NCBI RefSeq assembly: GCF_965279545.1
Contig: NZ_OZ257250.1
Coordinates: forward strand, 4,340,001-4,404,000
Direction of reading: 5' to 3'
Length of the DNA stretch: 64,000 nucleotides
DNA from: Methylibium sp965279545
GTDB lineage: Bacteria; Pseudomonadota; Gammaproteobacteria; Burkholderiales; Burkholderiaceae_C
The number at the start of each line of letters is the position of its first letter. Positions within the stretch are counted from its first letter, which is position 1. The translations under genes were made by a program, and so were the position numbers. Below are positions 34,695 through 43,148 of the stretch, one piece after another. The notes beneath the pieces were generated by a model. That model saw only the letters and a program-made list of their open reading frames with translations. It did not search any database and was not told where the DNA came from.

Positions 34695-35057
34695 ATGCAT
34701 TCAATCCTGGCCGTGGACGACTCCGCATCGATGCGGCAGATGGTGTCCTTCACTCTCAAGAGTGCGGGCTACGACGTCACCGAGGCCGTCGATGGTCAGG
34801 ACGCCTATGACAAGGCCGCCCAGCGGCAGTTCGATCTCGTGCTCACCGACCAGAACATGCCCCAGCTCGACGGCATCGGCCTGACCAAGAAGCTGCGCGA
34901 GCACCCGAGTTTCAAGTCGACGCCGATCCTGATCCTGACCACCGAGTCCAGCGACCAGATGAAACAGGCCGGGCGGGCTGCCGGCGCCACCGGCTGGTTG
35001 GTCAAGCCCTTCGATCCGGCGAAGTTGCTCGAAGTGATCAAGAAGGTCATCCGCTGA
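34695..35057 (+). CDS. cheY: Chemotaxis response regulator CheY
   Basis: A 120-residue single receiver domain. Asp8-Asp9, phospho-acceptor Asp52 (VLTDQNMPQLDG), the Thr in ILTTESS and Lys104 (LVKPFDP) are all present. CheY-P binds FliM and changes flagellar rotation. The gene lies directly upstream of cheA with a sigma-28-like promoter in front, which supports the chemotaxis assignment over a generic receiver. Confidence 0.93.
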   Translation: MHSILAVDDSASMRQMVSFTLKSAGYDVTEAVDGQDAYDKAAQRQFDLVLTDQNMPQLDGIGLTKKLREHPSFKSTPILILTTESSDQMKQAGRAAGATGWLVKPFDPAKLLEVIKKVIR

Positions 35058-35089
35058 CGCGTGGTCGCGAGCACAGACAAGGAATCGAC

Positions 35090-37216
35090 ATGGGCGACAC
35101 GAGCACGACCAGCGCCAACCAGAGCGCCGGCATCGACCTGAGCCAGTTCTACCAGGTCTTCTTCGAAGAGGCCGGCGAGAACCTCGATCGCATGGAGCAG
35201 CAACTGCTCGCGATCGACATCGCGGCGGCCGACGACGAGGAACTCAACGCGATCTTCCGCTGCGCTCACTCGATCAAGGGAGGCGCAGCGACCTTCGGCT
35301 TCGCCGACGTGGCGGAACTGACACACCAGATGGAGACGCTGCTCGACAAGCTGCGCCGCCATGAACTGCAGCCGACCGCGGCCATGGTCGATGTGCTCTT
35401 GCAGTCCGGCGACGCGCTGCGCTCGCAGCTCGCGCGCCACCAGGGCGCCGGCGGCGACGTGCTCGACACGAGCGACCTGCTCGTGAGCATCCGTGCCTTC
35501 GCGGGCGGTCAGGCAGCGGCTCCTGCTCCCGTTCCCGCCAAGGCGGCGGCGCCGGTCGCCACGCCCGCTGTGGCGGCGTCGGCAGTCGAAGCCGACGTGC
35601 CCGTCACGATGAACGGCGACCGCATTCTCGAGCTGACGCTCGGGCCGCTGCCCAAGCCGGAGCTGGCCGAGAGCATCGTCGAGCTGTTCAAGGAGATCGA
35701 GGGCCTGGGCACGATCGATCCGATCGACGGCGGCATGGCGCAGGACGGTCTGCGCCGCTTCCGGGTCACGACCCCCAGCAGCGATGCCGACCTGCTCGAC
35801 CTGTTCGGCTTCCACGTCTCGCGCGAGCAGGTGCAACTGCGCCCCTGGAGCGGTGACCGCGTGGCACCCGGCTACGGCTTCTATCCCAACGCACCCGGTT
35901 CGCCGCTGACCGAGGAGGACCCGGGTTTCGGCTTTTTCGAGGATGCACCCGGCGCGCCTGGAACTGCCGCACCCGCGGCCCCGGCCCCGACGCCCGCCAG
36001 CGCCCCGAAGGCCGCCGCCGCCAAGGCCGAAGGCAAGGCGCCGGCGGCGCTCGAGGCCTCGTCGATTCGCGTATCGGTCGAGAAGGTCGACCAGCTGATC
36101 AACCTGATGGGCGAGCTCGTCATCACCCAGGCCATGCTGGCGCAGAACAGCGCCAGCCTCGACCCGGTGCTGTTCCAGAGCATGGTCTCGGGCCTGACCG
36201 CGCTGGACCGCAACACTCGCGACCTGCAGGAAGCGGTGATGTCGATCCGCATGATCCCGATGCAAACCGTGTTCAGCCGCTTCCCGCGCATGCTGCGTGA
36301 CCTGGCCGGCAAGCTCGGCAAGCAGGTCGAGCTGGTGACGCAGGGCGAAGCGACCGAGCTCGACAAGAGCCTGGTCGAGAAGATCACCGATCCGCTGACC
36401 CACCTGGTGCGCAACTCCTGCGACCACGGCATCGAGATGCCCGAGGAGCGCCGTGCGAGGGGCAAGTCCGAGGTCGGCACGATCACGCTGGCCGCGTCGC
36501 ACCAGGGCGGCAGCATCGTCATCGAGGTGCGCGACGACGGCAAGGGCCTGTCGCGCGAGAAGCTGCTCAAGAAGGCGCGCGAGCGCGGCATCCATGCGCC
36601 CGACTCGCTGAGCGACGGCGAGGTGTGGGCGCTGATCTTCGAGCCGGGCTTCTCGACCGCGGAGGTGGTGACCGACGTGTCCGGCCGCGGTGTCGGCATG
36701 GACGTGGTCAAGAAGAACATCGCCTCGCTCGGCGGCACCGTCGAGATCGACTCGGCCGAGGGCTACGGCATGCGCGTGGCCGTGCGCCTGCCGCTGACGC
36801 TGGCCATCATGGACGGCATGAGCGTGGGTGTCGGCGACGAGGTCTACATCCTGCCGCTGTCCAGCGTGGTCGAGAGCTTCCAGGTCGGCAAGGACGCCGT
36901 CAAGACCATCGGCGGCAGCGCCCGCGTGGTCGAGGTGCGCGAGGAATACATGCCGGTGCTCGAGCTCGAAGAGCTCTTCAAGGTGCCGCGCTCCAGCGAC
37001 GAGCATGCCAGCGAGATCATGGTCGTGATCGAGGCCGAAGGCGGCCGCATCGCCCTGCTGGTCGACGAGCTGATCGGCCAGCAGCAGGTGGTCGTGAAGA
37101 ACCTCGAGGCCAACTACCGCAAGGTCGACGACATCTCCGGCGCCACCATCATGGGCGACGGCCGTGTGGCGCTGATCCTCGACGTGGGTTCGCTGGTGCG
37201 CCGCTCGCGCCATTGA
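35090..37216 (+). CDS. cheA: Chemotaxis histidine kinase CheA
   Basis: A 708-residue CheA. The P1 phosphotransfer domain has His60 in RCAHSIKGGAATFGF. A second conserved domain (LTLGPLPKPELAESIVELFKEIEG) follows an Ala/Pro linker. The next linker contains two related motifs, GYGFYPNAPGSP and GFGFFEDAPGAP. The dimerisation domain starts SIRVSVEKVDQLINLMGELV. The ATPase has RNSCDHGIEMPEER, DDGKGL and GRGVGMDVV. The C-terminal CheW-like domain ends the protein. It phosphorylates CheY and presumably CheB. Confidence 0.97.
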   Translation: MGDTSTTSANQSAGIDLSQFYQVFFEEAGENLDRMEQQLLAIDIAAADDEELNAIFRCAHSIKGGAATFGFADVAELTHQMETLLDKLRRHELQPTAAMVDVLLQSGDALRSQLARHQGAGGDVLDTSDLLVSIRAFAGGQAAAPAPVPAKAAAPVATPAVAASAVEADVPVTMNGDRILELTLGPLPKPELAESIVELFKEIEGLGTIDPIDGGMAQDGLRRFRVTTPSSDADLLDLFGFHVSREQVQLRPWSGDRVAPGYGFYPNAPGSPLTEEDPGFGFFEDAPGAPGTAAPAAPAPTPASAPKAAAAKAEGKAPAALEASSIRVSVEKVDQLINLMGELVITQAMLAQNSASLDPVLFQSMVSGLTALDRNTRDLQEAVMSIRMIPMQTVFSRFPRMLRDLAGKLGKQVELVTQGEATELDKSLVEKITDPLTHLVRNSCDHGIEMPEERRARGKSEVGTITLAASHQGGSIVIEVRDDGKGLSREKLLKKARERGIHAPDSLSDGEVWALIFEPGFSTAEVVTDVSGRGVGMDVVKKNIASLGGTVEIDSAEGYGMRVAVRLPLTLAIMDGMSVGVGDEVYILPLSSVVESFQVGKDAVKTIGGSARVVEVREEYMPVLELEELFKVPRSSDEHASEIMVVIEAEGGRIALLVDELIGQQQVVVKNLEANYRKVDDISGATIMGDGRVALILDVGSLVRRSRH

Positions 37217-37264
37217 ATCGAACCGCTCCTGCCGCCCCTCGCATCACTTCTGGACCACCCGACG

Positions 37265-39007
37265 ATGAAACTCAACCACTTGAAGATCGGCACCCGGCTC
37301 GGCGCAGGCTTCGGCGCGGTGCTGCTGCTGCTGGTGCTGATCGTCGCGCTCGCGTTCTCGCGGCTCGTGACGACCGAGCAAGGCTTCGACAGCGCGCGCG
37401 ACGTGGAACGCGGCGTGTCGATGGCCGACGAGTGGAAAAGCCTCACCACACTCAACGTCAGCCGCACGATCGCGATCGTGAAATCGGGCGGTACGCCGCA
37501 GATGGTGTCCTTCCTCACGCCCCAGATGAAGGACACCAGCGAGCAGATCACCCGCGTGCAGAAGGAACTCGAAGCCCGGCCGGGCACCGACAAGGGCAAG
37601 GCGCTGTTCGCCGACATCGCCGAGAAGCGCAAGGCCTACATCGGGCAGCGCGAAACGGCGCTGGCGCTGCTGAAGGCGGGGGATGCCGCGGCGGTCGAGG
37701 CGCTGCTCGAGAAGAGCCTGCTGCCGGCCTCCAGGGTCTACCTCGCGGCGATCGAGGATTTCAGCCGCTCCGAGCGTGAACTCGCCGACCAGAGCGGCGC
37801 TGCGGTGAAAGCCGAGGTGCAGCAAAGCAAGCTGCTGCTGCTGGTGCTGGCCGCCGTGTCCATCGTCCTGGGCGGCATGAGCGCCTGGGTCCTGACCCGC
37901 TCGGTGACGGTGCCGCTCGAGCGCGCCGCCGCCACCACCCGTGCCATTGCCGCCGGGAACCTGTCGCAGCGCATCGAGGCCGAAGGCCGTGATGAAGTGG
38001 CTGGCCTGCAGCGCAGCCTGGCCGAGATGCAGTCGTCGCTGGGCAAGATGGTGAGCGCGGTGCGCCTGAGCACCGACAGCATCACCACCGCCAGCAGCGA
38101 GATCGCCACCGGCAACCAGGACCTGAGCGCGCGGACCGAACAGACCGCCAGCAACCTGCAGGAGACCGCCAGCTCGATGGAGCAGCTCACCGGCACGGTG
38201 AAGCAGACGGCGGAATCGGCGCGCACCGCCAACCAGCTCGCATCGTCGGCCCAGGCCACGGCGGCGAAGGGCGGCAAGGTGGTGTCCGAGGTCGTGTCGA
38301 CGATGGAGGACATCAATGCCAGCAGCAAGAAGATCGCCGACATCATCGGCGTGATCGACGGTATTGCGTTCCAGACCAACATCCTGGCGCTCAACGCGGC
38401 GGTCGAAGCCGCCCGCGCCGGCGAGCAGGGCCGCGGCTTCGCGGTCGTGGCCGGCGAGGTGCGCAACCTCGCACAGCGCAGCGCGCAGGCCGCGAAGGAA
38501 ATCAAGGACCTGATCGGCGCCAGCGTCGAGCGGGTCGAGTCGGGCAGCAAGCTGGTGGCGGATGCCGGGCGCACGATGAGCGAGATCGTCGGTTCGGTGC
38601 AGCGCGTCTCCGACATCATTGGCGAGATCACCGCCGCCGCCGCGGAGCAGTCCGAGGGCATCGGTCAGGTCAACACCGCGGTGACCAACCTCGACCAGAT
38701 GACGCAGCAGAACGCCGCGCTGGTGGAACAGAGCGCCGCCGCGGCCGAGAGCCTGAAGGACCAGGCGATCCGGCTGGCCGCCTCGATCTCGGTGTTTCGC
38801 GTCGATGGCAGCGACGCGGCGGTGTCGCGTCCGGCCGACGCAAGGCAGCCCCTTGCCGCTCACAGCCCGGTGCGTCCCCCTGCCTCGACACCGCGCGCCG
38901 TGAGCCCGGCGAAGGTGCCGCCCGTCTTGCACGACACCGCGGTTGCCGGCAAGCAGGCGCCCGTCGTGGCGGCCGCGGCCGCTGGCGACGACTGGGAAAC
39001 CTTCTGA
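37265..39007 (+). CDS. Methyl-accepting chemotaxis protein with CheR/CheB docking tail
   Basis: A 580-residue class I MCP. Membrane helices flank a periplasmic four-helix-bundle sensor (residues 11-33 and about 194-215). A HAMP domain (RSVTVPLERAAATTRAIAAGNLSQRIE) and a signalling domain without large indels follow; the hairpin tip reads IDGIAFQTNILALNAAVEAARAGEQGRGFAVVAGEVRNLAQRSA. The protein ends in DDWETF. The last five residues (DWETF) resemble the NWETF pentapeptide that tethers CheR and CheB to major receptors in enterics. The ligand is not predictable. It lies between cheA and cheW. Confidence 0.95.
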   Translation: MKLNHLKIGTRLGAGFGAVLLLLVLIVALAFSRLVTTEQGFDSARDVERGVSMADEWKSLTTLNVSRTIAIVKSGGTPQMVSFLTPQMKDTSEQITRVQKELEARPGTDKGKALFADIAEKRKAYIGQRETALALLKAGDAAAVEALLEKSLLPASRVYLAAIEDFSRSERELADQSGAAVKAEVQQSKLLLLVLAAVSIVLGGMSAWVLTRSVTVPLERAAATTRAIAAGNLSQRIEAEGRDEVAGLQRSLAEMQSSLGKMVSAVRLSTDSITTASSEIATGNQDLSARTEQTASNLQETASSMEQLTGTVKQTAESARTANQLASSAQATAAKGGKVVSEVVSTMEDINASSKKIADIIGVIDGIAFQTNILALNAAVEAARAGEQGRGFAVVAGEVRNLAQRSAQAAKEIKDLIGASVERVESGSKLVADAGRTMSEIVGSVQRVSDIIGEITAAAAEQSEGIGQVNTAVTNLDQMTQQNAALVEQSAAAAESLKDQAIRLAASISVFRVDGSDAAVSRPADARQPLAAHSPVRPPASTPRAVSPAKVPPVLHDTAVAGKQAPVVAAAAAGDDWETF

Positions 39008-39119
39008 GCCCGCACCGACCGGCAGCCCCCCGCTCCATTCACCACGACACGCATTGCACGTTTTCCGCTCGGCACGCACACCACGCGCCAGCCCTGATCC
39101 CGCATTGAAAGGACCCGAC

Positions 39120-39644
39120 ATGGACATGATTGATGCCACCCAAGTGGCCCGCCACGAGGCTCAACGCCAGGCCAAGCGTGCCGGCGCCGCCGCGCAGCCG
39201 GGGCGCGAATACCTCAGCTTTCGCCTCGGTACCGAGGAATACGGCATCGACATCCTGAAGGTGCAGGAGATCCGCAGCTACGAGCCGCCGACCCGCATCG
39301 CCAATGCGCCGAGCTTCCTGAAGGGCGTCATCAACCTGCGCGGCGTGATCGTGCCGGTGGTCGACCTGCGCGTGAAGTTCGGCTGCGACGCCCAGATCAC
39401 GGCCATCACCGCGGTGATCGTGCTGGCCGTCAAGGGCCGCGTGATCGGTGCGGTGGTCGACTCGGTCAGCGACGTGCTGGACCTGCCGCACGAAGCCATC
39501 AAGCCGGCGCCGTCGATGGGGGCCATGGTCGACACCAGCCACCTGATCGGCATCGCCACCGTGGCCGAGCGCATGCTGATCCTGATGGACATCGAGTCGC
39601 TGATGACCAGCGCCGAGCTGGGCGTGATCGACACGGTGGGTTGA
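39120..39644 (+). CDS. cheW: Chemotaxis coupling protein CheW
   Basis: A 174-residue CheW linking receptors to CheA. The fold is clear from YLSFRLGTEEYGIDILKVQEIRSYEPPTRIANAPSFLKGVINLRGVIVPVVDLRVKFG and the receptor-facing VSDVLDLPHEAIKPAPSMG. GAAAGGAC lies at ribosome-binding distance before the ATG at 39120. It is the last gene of the operon; a strong hairpin follows. Confidence 0.96.
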   Translation: MDMIDATQVARHEAQRQAKRAGAAAQPGREYLSFRLGTEEYGIDILKVQEIRSYEPPTRIANAPSFLKGVINLRGVIVPVVDLRVKFGCDAQITAITAVIVLAVKGRVIGAVVDSVSDVLDLPHEAIKPAPSMGAMVDTSHLIGIATVAERMLILMDIESLMTSAELGVIDTVG

Positions 39645-39677
39645 GGCCGGTGCAGCGGTGACGCTGCCCCCCATGTT

Positions 39678-39707
39678 GCGAACGGCGCTCTTCGGAGCGC
39701 CGTTCGC
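39678..39707 (+). terminator. Strong hairpin with UUCG tetraloop after cheW
   Basis: A perfect 13-bp stem (GCGAACGGCGCTC / GAGCGCCGTTCGC) closes a TTCG loop, the exceptionally stable C(UUCG)G tetraloop in RNA. It lies 33 bases after the cheW stop codon and probably ends the chemotaxis transcript, although no T run follows. Confidence 0.7.
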
Positions 39708-39720
39708 GTTCGGGCCTCTT

Positions 39721-39744
39721 GCACGTGTTCGTGCACGTGTTCGC
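39721..39744. repeat. Two tandem copies of a 12-base unit
   Basis: GCACGTGTTCGT is followed at once by GCACGTGTTCGC, just after the cheW terminator and 90 bases before the pirin gene. Each copy contains the CACGTG palindrome. It may be a regulatory direct repeat for the pirin gene or mere slippage. Confidence 0.5.
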
Positions 39745-39833
39745 GCCTCGTCTCCCGTGCGCTCCGACCCCACCCGGCGCGCCAGCATGCGAAACGCGCG
39801 ACACTCGTTGCAACGCCTCACCGGGATCCCCGC

Positions 39834-40730
39834 ATGCCACTGCAAATCCTGACCCCTCACACCAAGGACCTCGGTGGCGGCTTCGAGGTCCGCCGCCTGC
39901 TGCCGGCCGCGCAGCGCCAGTCGGTCGGGCCGTTCGTGTTCTTCGACCACTTCGGTCCGATCACCGCCGGCCCCGGGGACGACCACGACGTGCGCCCGCA
40001 CCCGCACATCGGCCTGGCCACCGTGACCTACCTGTTCGAAGGCGCGATGCAGCACCGCGACTCGACCGGTGTCTCTCGGCGCATCGAACCCGGCGCGATC
40101 AACTGGATGACCGCGGGCCGGGGCATCGTGCACTCCGAGCGCACGCCCGACGACCTGCGCGGCACGACGCGCCGCAGCCACGGCCTGCAGTTGTGGGCCG
40201 CGCTGCCGGCCGAGCACGAGGAGACGGTGCCGCATTTCGAGCACACCGCGGCGGCGCGGTTGCCGCAGCGCCTGGAAGACGGCGCGACGCTGCGGGTGCT
40301 GATCGGCCACGCGCACGGGCTCACGTCACCGGTGGGCACGCTGTCGCCGACGCTCTACGTGGACTATGCCCTCGCGCCCGGTGCGCGGGTCGCGCTGCCG
40401 TCGCCGCAGCAGGCCGAGGAGCGTGCGCTGTACGGTGTCGATGCGCCCTTCGAGCTCGAGCTCGGCGGCGCGGTCGAGCGCATCGAGCCGTTCACGCTGG
40501 TGGTGCTGCCGGCAGGCAGCGCTGCGACGCTGTGCGCGTCAGGCGCGGCCGGTGCCCGCGTGGTGCTGATTGGCGGCGCACCGCTCGGGCATCGCCACAT
40601 CTGGTGGAACTTCGTGTCCTCGAGCAAGGAGCGCATCGCGCAGGCCGCCGCCGACTGGGAGGCCGACCGCCTGGGTCAGGTGCCGGGCGAAACCGAACGC
40701 ATCCCGTTGCCGGTGCGCCGGCCGGGTTGA
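39834..40730 (+). CDS. Pirin family protein
   Basis: A 298-residue bicupin. The N-terminal cupin has the metal-binding HPHIGLATVTYLFEGAMQHRDS and GAINWMTAGRGIVHSER, the conserved pirin pattern with three His and one Glu/Gln ligand. GLQLWAALPAEHEE follows, then the C-terminal pirin cupin with GVDAPFELELGG, LIGGAPLGHRHIWWNFVSSSKERI. Bacterial pirins include quercetinases and regulators; the exact role is open. Confidence 0.9.
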   Translation: MPLQILTPHTKDLGGGFEVRRLLPAAQRQSVGPFVFFDHFGPITAGPGDDHDVRPHPHIGLATVTYLFEGAMQHRDSTGVSRRIEPGAINWMTAGRGIVHSERTPDDLRGTTRRSHGLQLWAALPAEHEETVPHFEHTAAARLPQRLEDGATLRVLIGHAHGLTSPVGTLSPTLYVDYALAPGARVALPSPQQAEERALYGVDAPFELELGGAVERIEPFTLVVLPAGSAATLCASGAAGARVVLIGGAPLGHRHIWWNFVSSSKERIAQAAADWEADRLGQVPGETERIPLPVRRPG

Positions 40731-40742
40731 TGCGGGTCGATA

Positions 40743-41333
40743 TCAGGGGGCCGCGGCCCAGCGCAAGACTTGCACCAGGACCTCGTCGCTGGCGGCGCCG
40801 AGTCCGCGAACGGCGCCCAGCGCATTGGCATCGGCCACGTCTCGGCTGACCGTGAACACGCGCCGGGCCGCGTGCGGGTCCCCCGGGCGGCCCAGCACGG
40901 CGCGCAGGCTCACGCGCACCTGGCAGGAGGTCGGCGATGTGAAGACCTGCTCGAACTCGTCGAGCTCGAGCTCGAGGCTCAGCAGGCGGGGGCGGGGGTC
41001 GGCATCGCCGGCCGGCACCGTCGGCGCGAGTGTCGCGGCCCACTGCTTGAGCCGCTGCGTCAGCAGCGCGGCCGGCGGGGCCACCCAGCGGCTGTCGCGG
41101 TAGACGGCGCGGCGCGTCGGCTCGTCATAGGACAGCCGGTAGACGATGCCCGGCGAGTCCAGCCATTGCGGCGCGTCGACCGCTCCGATGCGCGGTGCCG
41201 CCGTGGCGAGGCTCTGTGCCGCCCCGGCCGGCAGCGGGCCCAGGTCGTAGAGGGTGGGCGGGGCGGCCGGCGGTGTCAGCGAGCACGCGCCGGCGACGGC
41301 GGCCGCACCGAGCAAGGCGGCCAGTGTCCTCAT
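40743..41333 (-). CDS. ABC-type transport auxiliary lipoprotein (PqiC/DUF330-like)
   Basis: A 196-residue lipoprotein (VAGACS lipobox, Cys17). The domain is of the ABC-transport auxiliary type: YDLGPLP, RIGAVDAPQWLDSPGIVYRLSYDEPTRRAVYRDSRWVAPPAALLTQRL and RVSLRAVLGRPGD. Such proteins form the outer-membrane or periplasmic end of MCE lipid transport systems. It overlaps the MlaD-like gene by four bases and ends the operon. Confidence 0.85.
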   Translation of the reverse strand: MRTLAALLGAAAVAGACSLTPPAAPPTLYDLGPLPAGAAQSLATAAPRIGAVDAPQWLDSPGIVYRLSYDEPTRRAVYRDSRWVAPPAALLTQRLKQWAATLAPTVPAGDADPRPRLLSLELELDEFEQVFTSPTSCQVRVSLRAVLGRPGDPHAARRVFTVSRDVADANALGAVRGLGAASDEVLVQVLRWAAAP

Positions 41334-42304
41334 TTGCGCTCCCGGGCGAGCGGCTCGAAGCCGGCCTCGCCGGGCCCCGGCGGCAACGCCGGCGCGCCGA
41401 ACAGCAGGCTCTGCGGCCGGGCGGTGAGCTGGTCGGCGGCACGCTCGACCGCGCGGCTGCTTCTCGCGATGTCGTCCGTCAGCGCCACCCGGTGCGGACG
41501 GTTCTCCCCGACCAGCGACAGCTCGATGCTCCGGGCGGTCGACTCCAGCTGCGACGCCGCATCGGCCAGGCGGTCCAGCGCGACGCTGCGCGTTCGGACA
41601 TCCTGGGCCAGTCCCAGCGTCTCCACCGCGACGCTGTCGATCCGCTGCGCAAGGCTTCCGGCCTCGACGACGGTGCGGTCGGCATGGGCGACGAGCGCCG
41701 GCAGTGCCTTGGCGGCGGGGCTCAGGTCCGTCAGCAACTGCGACATCTGTGCCGACGCGCTCTCGAGGTTGGACAGGCTGCGGCCCAGTTGCTGCTGGTT
41801 GCCGTCGCTCAGGACCGCATTGATCCGCTTCGTGCTTTCACCGACGCCGGCGAGCAGGGCAGGGCCGGCCACCGCGAGCTGGTCGAGCAGGCTGGGTCGC
41901 AGCTCGATGCGCCGGGTCGCGTCGGCCGCGGCCAGCGGCGCCGGCGCGGCCGTTCCCTCCACCGCGTCGTCCAGCGCGACGAACGACAGGCCCGTCACGC
42001 CCTGGAAGCCGAGCTGCGCATAGGTGGCCCGGGTCAGCGGCGCTGCCGGGTCGACCGCGATGTCGATGAGGATCTGGCGGCCGTCCTCGGGGTCGAAGCG
42101 GATCGCCTGCACCTTCCCGATCTCGACGCCCCGCAGCTTGACCGGGGCCTTCACATTGAGGCCGAGGACCGGCAGGCGGGTGACGACCGTGTAGGTGACC
42201 GTGCTCGTGTGGCTGCCCTGGAACCAGGCGACGGCCCCGAGCAGCGCAGCGCCCATGAGGACGATGAACAGGCCGGCGACCAGTGCGTGGGCTCGGTTCT
42301 CCAT
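41330..42304 (-). CDS. MCE/MlaD family substrate-binding protein
   Basis: A 324-residue protein with one N-terminal membrane helix (ALVAGLFIVLMGAALLGAVAWF) and one MCE domain (TVVTRLPVLGLNVKAPVKLRGVEIGKVQAIRF, YAQLGFQGVTGLSFVALDD). A long helical C-terminal region (about residues 150-300) follows, suited to a hexameric tunnel across the periplasm. It binds lipid for the ABC transporter encoded upstream. ATG at 42304, 22 bases after the ATPase gene. Confidence 0.88.
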   Translation of the reverse strand: MENRAHALVAGLFIVLMGAALLGAVAWFQGSHTSTVTYTVVTRLPVLGLNVKAPVKLRGVEIGKVQAIRFDPEDGRQILIDIAVDPAAPLTRATYAQLGFQGVTGLSFVALDDAVEGTAAPAPLAAADATRRIELRPSLLDQLAVAGPALLAGVGESTKRINAVLSDGNQQQLGRSLSNLESASAQMSQLLTDLSPAAKALPALVAHADRTVVEAGSLAQRIDSVAVETLGLAQDVRTRSVALDRLADAASQLESTARSIELSLVGENRPHRVALTDDIARSSRAVERAADQLTARPQSLLFGAPALPPGPGEAGFEPLARERK

Positions 42305-42326
42305 GTCTTTCCTTTCGTCGGGGCGG

Positions 42327-43139
42327 TCATGCCGCGATCCGGGTTTGCTCGAGGCTCTCGCGGAAGTCTCGGATGCTCTCTTCGGCGCAGCGCGCCACAT
42401 GACCGAGGAAGAAGTTCTGGATGAAGGGGTGGGGCAGCCTGGCGACTTCGGGCACCGTTCCCACGGCGACCACGCGCTGGTCGGCGAGCACCGCGACGCG
42501 GTCGGCCAGCGCGAACAGGGTGTCGACGTCGTGCGTCACCATGACCACCGTCAGCTGCATCTCGGTGCGCAGTTCGCGCACCAGCCGCACGAACTGCTTG
42601 CTGCTCTGCGGGTCCAGGCCGGCTGTCGGCTCGTCGAGAAAGAGCAGCTGGGGATCGAGGATCAGCGCCCGGGCGAGCGAGACCCGCTTGACCATGCCGC
42701 CCGAGAGTTCGGCCGGCATCTTGTCGGCGTCGGCGGCCGCCAGGCCGACCTGCAGCAGCTTGAGCATCACCAGGTCGCTGACCAGGGCCTGCGGAACGGA
42801 CTTCAGCTCGCGCAAGGGCAGCGCCACGTTGTCGAACACGGTGAGCGCCGAGAACAGCGCGCCTTGCTGGAACAGCACGCCCCAGCGGTGGCGCACGCGC
42901 TCGAGGTCCGCCATCGCGCACTGTCCGAGGGGGTGGCCGAACAGCCGCACCTCGCCTTCGGTCGGCACCTCGAGCCCGAGCATCAGGCGCAGCAGCACCG
43001 TCTTGCCGCTCCCCGAGCCGCCGATGATCGCCAGCACTTCGTCGGCCTGCACGCTCAGGCTCAGGTGCCGATGGATGACGACGCCGCCGAGCACGGTCGT
43101 GAGATCGGTGACTTCAATGACGGGAGGAGTCTCGGTCAT
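42327..43139 (-). CDS. MlaF-like lipid ABC transporter ATPase
   Basis: A 270-residue ATPase. Walker A is IGGSGSGKTVLLRLML, the Q-loop is LFQQGALFSALTVFDNVALPL (the MlaF pattern), the signature is LSGGMVKRVSLARAL, Walker B is LLFLDEPTAGLDP and the switch His is VMVTHDVDTLF. It powers the STAS-permease encoded immediately upstream. Confidence 0.93.
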   Translation of the reverse strand: MTETPPVIEVTDLTTVLGGVVIHRHLSLSVQADEVLAIIGGSGSGKTVLLRLMLGLEVPTEGEVRLFGHPLGQCAMADLERVRHRWGVLFQQGALFSALTVFDNVALPLRELKSVPQALVSDLVMLKLLQVGLAAADADKMPAELSGGMVKRVSLARALILDPQLLFLDEPTAGLDPQSSKQFVRLVRELRTEMQLTVVMVTHDVDTLFALADRVAVLADQRVVAVGTVPEVARLPHPFIQNFFLGHVARCAEESIRDFRESLEQTRIAA

Positions 43140-43148
43140 CTTGCGGTC

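Noticed and set aside
34805..37213. 802-codon minus-strand open frame opposite cheA
   Set aside because: It is the usual antisense frame created by GC-rich third codon positions; cheA is unmistakable on the plus strand.
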